From Aspidiotus rigidus (Eukaryota > Arthropoda > Insecta > Hemiptera > Diaspididae): a DNA stretch of 64,000 nucleotides. Shown piece after piece: positions 45,250-62,292 of the stretch (positions are counted from its first letter, which is position 1; every line of letters begins with the position of its first letter). Below the pieces are notes generated by a model. That model was not told where the DNA came from, ran no database searches, and was given only the letters and a program-made list of their open reading frames with translations. The stretch is taken from contig JAVHKY010000054.1 of the NCBI GenBank assembly GCA_035079385.1, forward strand, positions 7,479,501-7,543,500. Reading direction: 5' to 3'. The translations under genes and the position numbers were made by a program.

Positions 45250-46388
45250 ATGCTGAGACCTCTTGTAGCAGTTCGTATTGGTGGAAATCTGTTCAATATT
45301 TCGAAGACGAATCTAATTCCGCATCGACATTTTTCTACCTCAATTACGATGGCAAAAAGCAAGTATGATTACGTTAAAAATTTTGAATCGGAAGATCGAT
45401 GTCTTCCAAATTGTTGGATTGTCGTGAATTTGGATGGTAAGTGTTTCCAACGTTTCGCTGAAATGCATGGATTTGAAAAACCTAACGATAAAAGATCGTT
45501 AGAATTGATGTCCAGATCAGCAGCGGCTGTTATGGAAGAGATACGAGATATTGTTCTCGCGTACGGACAAAGCGACGAATATAGTTTCATTTTTCGGAAA
45601 GATTCCGCCTTGTTCAATAGACGAACTGAAAAAATTTTGACGGTTGTAAATAGTTTGTTCTCTGCAGCGTTTGTATTTTATTGGAAGAACTTTTTCGGAT
45701 TCACGAACATGTTATACCCCCCGGCTTTCGAGGGTCACGTGTATCTCTTCCCTTCTGAATTGAACCTCAAAGACTATTTGAGCTGGAGACAAGCCGAATT
45801 ACACGCTAATAATCTGTATAGTTCCGCTTTTTGGGCGATGGTACTAAAAGGAAAAATGTCACCGAAGGAGGTAAATCACTGTTCTTTTTCGTTTTCGTTC
45901 TGCTTGTGAACATATATTACTACTATTGAAATTTTTTGCAGGCCGAGGAAAAACTCAAACCAATTACGTACGTTTCGCATAAACATGAGCAGATATTGAA
46001 AGAGTACGGCATTGTTTACAGTAATGAACCAATATTGTTCCGCAAGGGTACAACGTTGGTACGGAAGCTAGTTCCTTTGCCAGGAGAGGGCAAATTTCAT
46101 CAAGCAGTGTTCCCACTGTGTATCGATCTAGGAGGTGATGAATTCTGGCGCGAAAATTCTGAAATACTTGGATTGAAACCCTTACCCATGTATAAACACG
46201 CGGGCAATACTCCAGTTGGATTTCCCATCAAGCGTCAAATAAACGATTTGAATGGTGATACTTCCATGAAACCCAATATGAAGCCTCCTGAAATGAGTGG
46301 GGTAGCGAACGATGCGAAAATGAAAGCTTTTGATTCAAGAATGGCTGATATGAGCGTTAAAGGAAAACAAGATTCTATGTCTAAATGA
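45250..46388 (+). CDS. THG1L: tRNA-His guanylyltransferase
   Basis: THG1 adds the G-1 residue to the 5' end of tRNA-His, by 3'-5' nucleotide addition, which histidyl-tRNA synthetase needs. Two exons (45250-45870, 45942-46388) join to 355 aa. The first ~35 residues, rich in Arg/Ser and lacking acids (ending RHFSTSITMAKSK), look like a mitochondrial presequence. A second in-frame Met before AKSKYDYVKNFE could give the cytosolic form. The catalytic metal-binding Asp in NLDGKCFQRF and the SDEYSF motif are present, with the family blocks YWKNFF, YPPAFEGHV, DYLSWRQAE and HANNLYSSAFW. The C-terminal ~45 residues are a Met/Lys-rich extension beyond the usual end. Confidence 0.95.
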
Positions 46389-49355
46389 CTATTGAAAGAA
46401 GTGCCTCGTTGAATCAAATTTTTAATTGTGACTATGTTGAACGGGAGGTGAATATGGTTCGTAAAGTAGGAACAATCCGAGAAATTTTCGAACTGTTCAT
46501 GGCAACGGTTTCGTTTTTTTATACTGTTGTAAACAGCCAGTATTAGGGAATGACGGGGCAATAATAATTTCGAAAATTTTCATTGCGTTCATTAGCAAAT
46601 TCTAATCAACTGATCAAGTTGAATGCTGTGTTATACTTTTTACTTATTACCGCGAAAAATCCTTGTACTGTGTTTTTTATGATATATTATTAAGTACGAT
46701 ACATGGATAGTGTAGAATTATCTCGGTGTCAAAGTATAGAAATTGAAATTGGGGGTCGACTTTTGATGGTTGATTACTGAGTATTGAAATTCCTAACATT
46801 TTCAACAATTTGTTACTATGGAACAAATTTCACTTCGATCGCTTTGATCTTTGTCAGTGATCGTGAATGTAGTATTCATGGATTTGGGAGCAAAATTTGA
46901 TTACAATCTGTTGGCAAATTTTAAAAACTTGACCGTTAAATTCCTACTCGTGCTGCCTCCAATTCCCTTCGAAACAAGAGTGTAATAATAGACTTTCCTA
47001 ATTTCTTTTTACGAGTTTTCGTAAACTTTATTTTAGTCAATTTTTGTATTTTGTTTTTTCTTTGTTTTCAATATTTGTTTTTTTCTCTTTTTTAAAAATA
47101 AATTTGTTACATAATGTTCATTCGTAGTGCTCGTTCGTATTTATTTACTTCTCCTTCCTTCACTCGGTGTACGAGTACGATTGCACAAATTATGCTGAGA
47201 AAATAATTTACCAAAATTTAAATTTATTCTGTAGCGTTATACTCTTCTAAGTTTATTTCTTATTGTATATTTCTCTACTACGTACCCTACGGATATATAT
47301 TACTATTATTTCGTTATGATACAATCATTAGTCTATTAATATATGTAATTTAACGGAGAACACAGTTATCTTCTTATATTATCATTATCTAATTAACATT
47401 TCAAATGAAAGGTGTTCGGCGATATCTTTTTTTACTTGGTAATTGAATAATTATTATTATTACTCTAATATTATAAAAAATAATCGTTGTTCGCTTCAAT
47501 ATTATATTTTCATACATGTACCTAAGTGATATAAATAATAACTTTAAAAATACCATAGATAGATTTACCCTTTCTAGCATATTTACAATTATGATTATGC
47601 CTATCAATATTCTTATTTTTTTCAAATTTGATTTATTAAATGTTGAAGAAAATAACTAATTTCATCTCATTTCCAGAAAAATACTCAACATAGAATTTGT
47701 ATTGTAAAAAAGAAATTTAGTTTTTTATTCAACTAGTGCAAAAAAGTAGCAATATTATTGCACTAGAGCAATAATATCGCTACTTTATTTGCACTTTTTG
47801 AATAAAATATCATATGGAACTCGTACAAAACAGTAAAAAATGGCTACTCGTGGGATTTGCAATCCTCGGCTTTGCCTCGGGAATCTAACTTCGCACCTGT
47901 TGGCCATTTTTCACTTTTTTGCACTAGTTACATAATATACTATTATTGGCAAGATTTCTGAAAAGGCGGGTGAGTGAAATATTTTCCTACTAAGGTCAAT
48001 TTGTTTTTTTGTTCAAAGATCTTTCTTTATTCAACTAGCGCAAAAAAGTAGCGATATTATTGCACTAGTGCTATAATATCGCTACTTTATTTGCACTTTT
48101 TGGATAAAATATCGTATGGAACTCGTGCAAAATAATAAAAAAATAATGGCTACTCGTGCGACTTTTTTGCACTAGTTGCATAATATACTATTCCGGCTCT
48201 AGGATTGAATGTTGCACTGGAAAGATTGTAGAAAATTTCTCGGAATGCGGATTCTTATCATTCCTCGTTGAATATTTATTCATTAATTACTGACCTCCAC
48301 AAGGAAATCGATAAATTCGATCATCAATTTTTCGCTTAACCTATTAAGCATAAAAATTAACTTTGTTTGAAAAAAAAAGAAACATTTGATTCCTGTTCTG
48401 TACCGCCCTGTCTAGCTACGCCACAATTGGGAAAAAGAATATCAACTCATCCAAAGATTTTCATGAACCTGGTTATGCGTATGATTCTGATATATTTTGT
48501 AGCTACAAATCAGTAGGTCTATACTGAGTGACCCAAGGTGGTCATCTAACGTCGTCGCATAATTTGCATTATTGAATTCTTAAATTTCTGAGTTATCATC
48601 TGGGCCAATTGAAAGAACTTACAACGCAGCATCTAACGACGAGTTCAACAGTTGATTTTACCTGAAAATTATTTCACCGAGTGATAGCAATTTGATAACT
48701 TTGCTGAAAATTAAAGTGAAAGGATTTGATGACAATCTATTATACATAGGTAGCTGAATTTCACTAAACTCTTATTTCGCATGTTCATTAGGGATGAAAC
48801 CGTAATATTAGCCACGGGCAATCATGATGGAAAGGTTAGAAGGAAGGTTCAAATTCATCAAGTAGCAAAACGATAGATCATTTCTCAACTATAAAATTGA
48901 TCAAAGAATTGTTGAACGATAATACTACCGAAAAAATTATTTTTACAAATTTTTCAGACTTTCTTACAAGTCATTAATGTGATTATATTCACATTGTTAT
49001 TAAAAGATTGATTTTCTCACGAACAGAACAAGATCGCTTATAAATCCATCTAGATTGGTTCAAGGAACAAATAATATAAAAATGAGTTACTTTTTTAGAA
49101 TTTGATTAAAATTCAAAATTTTTAGAAAACTTATTGAAAATAACGAAGGTAATAAATACACTTGCATTATTATTTTTAAAAATGATAAAAATACGAGAAT
49201 TTCAATACAAAATAACGGTATAATAATGAAAATAATAGGTAATAATAATCAAACTACTAAGATTAGGAAATGGTTATGAAATAGCACCACTTACAACAGT
49301 ATAACACCAATAAATCTGAAGAAAAATAATTTTCATCATATTGGATTGAGACTAT
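46389..49355. other. Intergenic, AT-rich, two palindromic repeats
   Basis: Probable THG1 3' UTR on the left, then about 2.9 kb of AT-rich DNA. The only structure seen is the pair of palindromes at 47735-47815 and 48038-48097. Short frames here, such as 47401-47625, look accidental. Confidence 0.45.
47717..48190. repeat. Two direct copies of a palindromic repeat
   Basis: Each copy reads TTCAACTAGTGCAAAAAAGT, then forms a near-perfect palindrome of about 60 bp (arm GTAGCGATATTATTGCAC, centre TAG), then continues into ATGGAACTCGTGCAAAA and CACTAGTTGCATAATATACT. The copies start about 310 bp apart. The first has an extra GC-rich insert near 47855-47900. It may be a foldback element or an old tandem duplication. 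Confidence 0.7.
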
Positions 49356-52300
49356 TCAACTGAGACTAATAAGTTCACGACTTTCATAAATTTTTTCTAG
49401 TTTGTAAATATCAGCCAAACATTTCGGTTTATGGGTGTGGTGTTCCCCTGTTTCCGTTAGACCAATAAACAACACTGGTTGCTCCAAAGGCTTCTGAATC
49501 TGAAAAAACAATGCTCAGCTTTTAATTTTTAAATAATAGAACTATTACGATCAAAATTTTAAGATCGCGACTCAACGTACATCTAAACTTTCATTCAGTG
49601 CTTTTTCTTCAGAGGGATAATTGATCTTTTTCAAATTTGAACTCTTGCTGGTGCTCTGTTTTTTAGAATTTCCGTTTTCATCGCGACCTGAAGTTCTGAT
49701 TTCTGTTCTTGGTTTCGCCTCCGATTCATCCTTATTTCGGGACTTCGTTTGACAAGGTAACGTAACATTAAGTACTTCATTATCGGACTCAATTTCGGAT
49801 TTATAATCCTTCAAATCAAAATTTTTGGCCACTGCATCGATTTTGGATTTGGTTCGTTCAAAATTATAATCGCGAGCATAATCTAGAAGAAAAAACCGTC
49901 AAACGTCGGTCGTATTGACGATGTCTCAAAAAGATAATTCTTATAATTACTCGGTAAAGTGGTCCAAAAAACTTTTTTATTCTTTTCGGTAGAGGCAGTA
50001 TTTGATCTGCTAGCACACGAAATATTACTTGTGACTGATTCATTCGAATCACTGTCAGATACATCATTGTTAAAACTGTAAAGAAAAAAAAAATGACTAT
50101 AAGTATCACATCGTGAAAAAAATTCTACGATAAAAGAAATAATATTACTTTCTAGAATTGACTTTTTCTCTTGGTTGCCGATTCTTGTTTTTCCATTGTT
50201 GATGATTAGCTCTCCCTCGACCACGCGCTTTGTACTGACCCCGTCTGTACTCCCCAGACTCGAATCGTTTCGATTCCCGTTCATCTCGTTTCTCAATTCC
50301 TTCGTTTTTTTTAAAAAGGTCGTTACGTTTATGAGTAGCGTTTATATTTCCAGGAGGTTTTCCGTCACTTGATTTTTAGAATAATTAGAGATGTTTGAAG
50401 GAAATAAATACGATAGATAATTTAATATAATTATCTATATTAGGTCTAAGAGCAAAGAAAAATCAATTCGATGAACTTACTCTCTAGCGTTATCAATTTG
50501 TTGTTCTTTGAATTTGGCGATAATATTCTCAATATCTTCCAACTTTATGGGTTTAGTTTCCTGTGAACTGATTTTCAACCACGTCTAGCATACTGAGAAT
50601 ATGGAGTTAACATTTAAACTATTAAAAATCAACTTACGTTTTCGAAATGTTTTTTTGAACTTCTGCAAAGCGTTTTGTAATGTTGGCAATAGCCTCCTTA
50701 CTCTTTTGTGAATCTTTGATCACATTCTTGACTTCTGGTATAGTCGATTTTTTCCTAATTATAATGATCAATGAAGGATAAATGAACTAAAACTTCCACA
50801 CACGATCAAATGAAATCATGAACTTACTTCATTGAATCTTCAGGTGGAGCTTTAGATAATTTTTTGTAAGTTTTTTCTAGTTTCGGGTTCTCATTCCTCG
50901 GAACACGGTTTAAGGGCACTGTTGCAGGAGGCTGCGAAGAATTTGGAGGAAAATAAGCACTGGAGTGCGGCGGTTGATTAGGTTGTTGATACATGGGCTG
51001 GCGAACTTGATAATTTGGCGAGAAAGGTGGACCTGGAAAGGGGGGCGTATTGGTATTCGGAGCATACACATTCGGGTTTGGCCCATACGGACCGCCATAT
51101 CCTTGGTGACTATAATGATGTCCTCCGTAATTATGATGCTGAGTTGCAGGGCCAAAATTTGGCTGTCCCATCGGCCATGACGAGTTTTGATACGGCTGGT
51201 TCGGCATTTTTTGAGGAAAACCTCCAGGGTTATTTTGATCCTTTACACTGCTCAAGATATTATAGGCTATCACTGGAATGATACGTACTCTATATTACAA
51301 TCTAATATTTCTTTCAAAGTATCTTACCTAAGGGAAGCTCCTAACGCATTCTGTAAATCCCGTAGAATGTCATTCATTCTCTCACGAGAAGAAGTGGCTC
51401 TGTCGTCTGAAAAAATATCAACAAAAATGAAGAACCAGAAAAAAATGCGTATTCGTCGGAAACGATCCGTTGCAGATTACTCACTCGAGGTCTTTTTCTG
51501 GACAATTTCCAGTTGTTCCTGCAACTCTCTCACTGTAACACAGTAGGTAGTATTTTACCTGATCATTCATCATTCATGAAATGGGTACCTTATTTTGATA
51601 TTTACCTTGTCTTTCCAATCTTTCCTGCGATGCATCATGCCTATCCGTCAGTCTTTCGCTCAATTGATTCATGAGATCGGTTATTCGATTATATTGCGCT
51701 CTCATGGCACTGTCTAAAATATAAATCACAATTTTATGCTAAACAGAAGTTTTACTCTGAAAAATAACTTACTCGTTTGACTATCTTGGTCATCCGCTAT
51801 TCGTCTCATAACTCTGTTGATTTCATCTCGAAACTCTTCCATTTCTTCTTCTGAAAAGTAAGACTTAAAATAAGTCGAGAAGTTCAACTATTCTTAGCGT
51901 TTGTTGAACGAGTGTATCTACCACGTCATGTCTCAACTGACCTACAACTGGAAAAACAAATACTTACTAGATGATTTTCCACCCATTTTCTTAGTTCTCT
52001 AATTTCTGTTTTAACATATGCGTACGTGGAGCACGAAACATGAAAATAAGATGATGATAAGAATTATGAATTTAATTGCAACCAGCGGCCTCCGAAAATG
52101 AAAAGGACATGTATATACCTACTGAATAATTCTCTTGTATTGTAGAACTTACGGATACATAAAAACAAAATTTTTGAGATACATACAAAAACGACGTAGT
52201 ACAACTATGCGATAATAGATAAGGTATTTATTAATTCTGAAGAAGAAGAAACATGAAAAGCGATTATGAGCCAACAACTGATTATATCCGGTTATAGTAC

Positions 52301-52594
52301 TTAGTATGCAGTGAGAAGTGGTGGAAGGGAAGGAGGGTTATAAAACAGCTGATCTAGGAACGCAAAATTTTTGAATAAAATAACGTAAAAAAGTAAGATA
52401 ATAACACAATATAATACGACAAAAACCACGAAAAAATTGTGAAAATTTTACAAACATCAATTATTCACTTACTAGCTACAGTCGTAAGTATTTTTTTGAT
52501 TGAATTCACTGAATAGACAGTCAGTCAGTTCAGAATAATATAATAAGTACGTACCGCGGTACCAATTTCTCAAATTTTCAAGGCAGGAAAACAT
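49356..52594 (-). CDS. Unrecognised coiled-coil, proline/asparagine-rich, RGG-like protein
   Basis: A chain of exons runs from MFSCLENLRNWYR (ATG at 52594) to a TGA at 49356. Clear ones are about 51850-51780, 51716-51611, 51532-51485, 51408-51330, 51270-50830, 50755-50641, 50568-50483, 50373-50157, 50077-49950, 49884-49580 and 49500-49356. The N-terminal quarter is coiled coil (EEEMEEFRDEINRVMRRIAD, NRITDLMNQLSERL). The middle is a low-complexity P/N/Q/Y/G-rich stretch (HHYSHQGYGGPYGPNPNVYA). A basic RGG-like patch follows (KARGRGRANHQQWKNKN), then a Ser/Asp-rich region. The last exon, QPVLFIGLTETGEHHTHKP, looks conserved. The composition suggests an RNA-binding or granule protein, but I cannot name it. 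Junctions at the 5' end are not all resolved. Confidence 0.6.
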
Positions 52595-53924
52595 CTTGTT
52601 GGAGGTAAGAGTGAAGTTATTCATCCCCGGTCAGAATTCTACTAAAATCTCAGACATGAACTGTCGTCATCTGAGAATTAACAGTTGTAGGCCTACAGGT
52701 TCAAAAATACTAATTTACCATAATTATGCCCTCAAATTATAGGAGTAAAATATAGTCGCACACAAAATTATACAATTAAAAATTTCCAATCGGTTATCAA
52801 TGAAATACCTATAGCGAGTAAACATCGAGGCCTTATTTGTAATTGCTTCAACGGAAATGTTTGGAAATTCGCGTCAAGATTAAAAATTTTTTCTTTCACA
52901 TCGGCGTACCCGACTTCGGAATACTCATCGTCAAATAATATCCTGATTAATACTCTCTTCAAAACATGAGGTAACTCAATAAAAATTAAGAATGTTGAAA
53001 CTTATAAATTGCATCGCCTAATTTGTATTATCAAATTGAATAATTTTTGGTAATTTCAGAGTACTCGTAATTCTAATCCAATCAGATTCTTATGCGAATT
53101 AATAGTTAATAATAATTGACGACGAATCCAAAAGACGCATCCTAAGATTAATCGATGGGATGGATGAAATTAATTAGGACAGTTGTAGACTGCATTAATT
53201 GAATGAGTTTCGGCTTCATTTGAGTATATTGTTAGAGTTTAAAATCACTAGGTAGCAAAGATTGGCGATATCTCAGGAGTTATAGTTTCTAAAACGAAAA
53301 TTTTTGAAGTAAGCCAACGCACTACAGAATAAAATTAAAATTAATATTTCAATGCTTGTTGAATTGGCCTATATGTGCTTTAGCAAATTAGCAAAGGTTT
53401 AAAAGAGTTATTTTAATTTTTGAATGACATACTTAAGACTTTACTTGAGTCCGTCACTTGGTGATAAATGGAAGATTGAAGATCTTCTAACCTCAATGGG
53501 AAATAATTGAATAGGGGATTGTAAAGATATTGTAAGACATAGGAACATAGATTAAGCTGTATAACCTGGAAGTCTCGGCCCATTTTCGTTAAAAAACATA
53601 ACTGTACTCGCAATTCCTATTCAATTCCCCTGGTATCTTTGGTACTATTTCGTTGATAAAGTGGCCTAACGTCAACACTGTCACATTATGCAACCTTGTA
53701 AAATTAATAGCTATTCTGCTTCTCATTTGACTTACAGTCAACCAGTCAAGAAAGTACTCGCAAACCTAATCAAACTCGACGACTTTTTCCACAGTTTTTT
53801 CATTTACATTTTACATCCTTTCACAATGATTTACACACGTGAGGGTGAAGAAGATGCTTCGAGCAGTTGCTTCCATGATTGCAAAATAAGAACTTTTTCC
53901 CTCCTCTCCCTCAAGGTTTGAGAT

Positions 53925-57965
<4,041 letters not shown>

Positions 57966-59051
57966 TATCTGGCTTTGGATGTTTGTTTCTAGGTTCTATA
58001 ACAAGCGTTCTTTCCGTCTAATTCATGGCACTACTGATGCATTAATTCACACGAACAAGATAGATCAATTTAGTAAGCAAAGTTTGTTATTTCAGTTCCG
58101 AAATTCAAATTTCAATAATTAGACTTCAATTTCGCTGATTTCCATCACTACCAGATCACTAATTCACTACTACTGACTAGATTATTATAGGCAGGCTTTC
58201 GACAGGCTTTCGGGTTGAATCACACAGCACAAGGAGCACAAGGAGCACAGCTTAAGAAACTTGAGGGGGTCGTTCTTTTGTTTTTGTTTTTTAGCTTAGT
58301 GGATTCAAACCCCACAATAAAGGTATGAATACACCACTGTCGTACAAAGTTGAATAAGCGTATCTGTGAAACAACGATTAGGAGAATACGGCTTTTGATA
58401 TCATCTACTGAAGCAGAGAGAAAGACTCATTTCAATAATCGTTTTTCTGCAGATAGGTCAATTCATTCTTTCAGGGCAGCGGCAGAATATACAGATTGCA
58501 GCCGAATAAGCCATGACAGTTGGACTTATGTGACGTCACCAACCGCTTCGTGATAACGGAAGAAAACCTGCTGATGTAATATTATTATCAAGAGTCTCTA
58601 TTATAAGGCGCTTTAGTCTGTAGTTGAACATTGCAGTCTTAAGTTAGTTGGATAAAGTTGAACTTCAGTCGTGAAAATAATGATCAAAATTGTTGATGGT
58701 TGTACAGATACATGCTTATTATGATTTGTGATGCACCGGCTATCAATGCGTGTTTTAGCATGGCCACCGCCAAGAAGATTGAAAAGCTTCTGATAGTTTG
58801 ACGAAAATTTTGTACAGATACATGCTTGTGATGCACCGGCTATCGACGCGTGTTTTAGCATAGCCGCAGCCAAAAAAATTTAAAAGCTTCTGAAAGTTTA
58901 ACGAAAACCTGAGTACCATGAAGGTAAATTTGACTACCGATAAATCCTGAATTTTTCAAATCGCAATATTATTCTTCTTGTTCGATGTAAATAAGATTCA
59001 TTTTCTTCGTAGAATTCGTTTCAAGACCCGAGTTATTTTGAAATCGCTGCC
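57966..59051. promoter_or_regulatory. Shared upstream region of DBP5 and GLE1
   Basis: Divergent start codons lie 1,086 bp apart. The GLE1 side contains a direct duplication (see the repeat at 58694-58915). No TATA box is assigned. Confidence 0.55.
58694..58915 (+). repeat. Tandem duplication (~110 bp) upstream of GLE1
   Basis: TACAGATACATGCTT, GTGATGCACCGGCTATC and GCGTGTTTTAGCAT occur twice in the same order, first near 58704-58806 and again near 58813-58915, with about 10% divergence and an 11-bp indel. It lies 140-360 bp upstream of the GLE1 ATG. Confidence 0.8.
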
Positions 59052-62000
59052 ATGCGAACGCTATCAAAAGTGAACAGAACAGGTAGTTTGGTCAATAGCG
59101 TAACAATTGGGCCGCATTCTACTTGCCTGGACGAGATGAACGAGACTAAAGAAAACTCACTCGAGACTAATTTACACTCTCGCCTCTCAAAGACGAACTG
59201 TAATGGAAAACACAAACAGGATGACGATGAAAAAGAGAACAAAAATTCTTTCTTCTTCGCAGCGAAGGCACTTCATGAGATGGAAAATCTGCGCCGTTTA
59301 AAAGTTACCGTAAGAAAATTTAATGAAATCTTGCTTTTACAGTAAATTATTTCGTTATTTATAACTGAAATTTTGTTGATGCGTGCAGGATGATGTAAAC
59401 GCGAAAGTATCACAATTAATGCACGTCGAAGATGTACTTCGGTCGAGGATGTCCGAAAATTTAAAATTATCGAGAGAGGAAATGAACATCAAGAAGAAAT
59501 TGGAATCAAAAATTATCGAAAATAGTATCCATAACGAAGATCTGGTCATTAGTCAAAAGATGTCCGAACTCATTAAGCGATATACAGATGAAAAATTGGT
59601 CAGTTATTAGAATTGACGTCTTTAAAAATTTATAAAGATGTTGAAATTGTTTCATTTTTTTCTTATTTTTTAGAAAAATGACGAAAAATCAGCTCTGGAA
59701 GCAAAACAGAAGGAAGAAGAAGACATCAAATTAAAAAACGAACAAATCCAATTATTATCTCAAATTCAACAAGAATATCATGACATATATCAACAGATAC
59801 TGGATAATACTGCGTACGAAAGATTATTTGTCTGTTTATAAGTTGAAAATTTCTTAACGTCGCATTTACTCTTCGCAGGAACTGTAAAAATCAGTCCAAA
59901 TTAATCTCTCAGACCAGTTCTGATTTTCAGAAGATCCAAGAACTTACAAGTACTTTGAATTCCATTCTTACTAATGTGAACGTAAGTGAATATTTATCCG
60001 TTGTCCTCTTTCTCATTCAGACTGGTCTTCATGAATTTCCTTTTAGTCAGGTATTGTCGACGATCAGAGTGTTGAAACGTGCCAAATTATGCTACAATGT
60101 ATTACAGTCATAGCTGACAAGTTGAGAAATTATGCAGGTACTTATTGGATTCTATATTATTCGTTCCTATTCGTGAAATAAGTAATTTTTGTCAATAATA
60201 CCGTCCATTTTGCAGAAATGATTAATCTTGAAGAAGAACGTATCAAACAAGAACAGGAACCTGCTGCACTTTTAGAGGCAGAAATATCAGAAATATCGAC
60301 AATCCTCCCCGAAGTTGTCGAGGAAATTGAAACCCAAAATTTAAATCGTAAATATATTTTTGAGATTTTTTATGATTAGGAATATTTGGTGAGATGATCC
60401 TCATAAGCATGAAAGAAGCGAAAATTTCCGATAACTCACATGTAAAACAGTGATAAAACCATTCCACCTCTGAGATGTGTATATTTTTCGTTATTCAGAA
60501 ATCTTTCCTTTCATACGTAATTGGTATACCTTTTGCTATTTTTTCCCAATAATTTGTTATTCTTATATTTTTTGTAGAAACCACTTCAGAAGACACGACT
60601 GAACTTGAAAAATGTATTTGTAAGGAATTCTTAGAATATTACAGCTCATTAATTGACCAATTGAACGAGTTTTCTAAACGTGTAGATACCGTTATTGACA
60701 GCGCGCCGTCTAAAACATTTCTGAGGAAACTAAAAGTGAGCCCGTCGTACATTTACTCACGAGTTTTCTGAACCTAATTAATAACTGTGAATTATTCCTT
60801 CTCTATTTGTTTTTTTTTTTTTCGATTATAGATGGCGATAAAAAAGCCAGTGAATACTATGTGTACTATCGATACTGCTCACATGCGAGATAAATTCATT
60901 GAAATATCTCAATTATTAAGAGTGAATTTCTCATTACCTGATCTGCCGACGCTAAATTTGCCGAAGGAATCATATTTTGCTTTCGTCGTCGATTATTTAT
61001 GTAAAAATTTCATTGTAAGTTCATTCATTTTACAGCCACGCTTGAGAAGTTTGTATATCTTGGAATTGAAAGAAAAGAATTCTGATTTCATTATAAAACC
61101 CATGACTCATGTCAAAAAAGGCGCGGATTTGGGGGGAACATTTTTTCGGGGGGCATTGTCCATGATATTTTTCTCCTCGCTTCATTGAAAAAATATGGTC
61201 GAACTGAGTTTTGAAGGATTGGTTGGATGTATCCATCGATCGACTCCCGTAAACCTGTGCCTGTAAAAGTCAGTTCTTCGTAACTGATCCTCACCTTCGT
61301 ACCTTTTTTTATACCGTAGGATTATGCTGAAGAACATTTTACGTTGAAAAAACCAAAAGAGGCTCAACTGTCAGCGTCACTGGCCTTGGCTATATGGAGC
61401 GAGTTTCCTGAATTCGGACCTATCTTATTGGCAAAAATCATGAAAAAGTGTCCTTACGTAATTCCTGGTTATATGTGAGTACAATAGCTTAGGCATATCA
61501 TCATTTGTGTGATATACATAATTAGTTATTATTCCTTGAATATAATGTAATAATGAATCGTTTCCGTATTTTTTTTTCTTGATAAAATTGTCATTTAATC
61601 ACGCAATTTTTATACGTTTTTTCCGTCAGATCTCTGGGAAACGAATTTAAAATTGATGAGTCAGAGGATGAACAAAAGTTTGTATCAAGGATGACTGGAA
61701 TCTTCATATTTTATATTTCTCTAATGGTGACACCGTGTCGGAGGAACCAATCTCATCCCTTTGGTATAGAAAATGCATGGAAATGGATAGCAGCTTTACT
61801 TAATCTAGGTGTGTTATCTTTTCACAATTTGAAGAATTCCATTTGGGGGAAAAAAATCGAATGTAAAGTATTCCTAAAATTTCTGTTTTTTAGAACCACG
61901 TTCGAATGTTAGATCAGTCACTGCCGATTTTCTATCCGTTTTTCTGGAAACGTGTGGCTATCAGATGAATCATTATTATGGTATTCAATTTCGTAAAATA

Positions 62001-62292
62001 TTACAAATACTTATTGACGAATATATACCGAAAATGGAAAAGGTGAGTTCTACCCGATGATTTTTGAAGGCGAAATGAATCTATAATCAGGAATGTCTTA
62101 TTTTCTGTTCGTATTTTACAAAATGCGTCTCAATCTATATTTAATTCCGAATTGTGTGTATTTTTCTAGATTACTCCGAGCGATTTTCGCTCGCCTATTG
62201 GTCGATTGAAACTCTTTTTTGAGGAAAAAGATGTTCTTCGAAAAGGATTTAGCGAACCTAAAGAGCTACTCAGTGCCGACCATTGGTTCTGA
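59052..62292 (+). CDS. GLE1: Nucleoporin GLE1, mRNA export factor
   Basis: GLE1 sits at the cytoplasmic face of the nuclear pore and, with inositol hexakisphosphate, stimulates DBP5. Twelve exons join in frame to 626 aa: 59052-59309, 59389-59598, 59674-59813, 59879-59981, 60047-60137, 60216-60347, 60578-60735, 60832-61014, 61320-61474, 61630-61808, 61894-62042 and 62170-62292. The N-terminal half is low-complexity and then a long coiled coil (MSENLKLSREEMNIKKKLES, KQKEEEDIKLKNEQIQLL). The C-terminal GLE1 domain shows AIWSEFPEFGPILLAKIMKK then CPYVIPGY, RMTGIFIFYISLMVT, HPFGIENAWKWIAALLNLEP and FLETCGYQMNHYYGIQFRKI. The human protein is ~698 aa, so the N-terminus is somewhat short. The intron 61015-61319 stays open with exon 8 until 61188, which would truncate the protein if retained. 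Confidence 0.93.

Noticed and set aside
58285..58325. TTCAAACCCC segment resembling a tRNA T-arm or B box
   Set aside because: No acceptor stem, anticodon arm or A box at the right distance.
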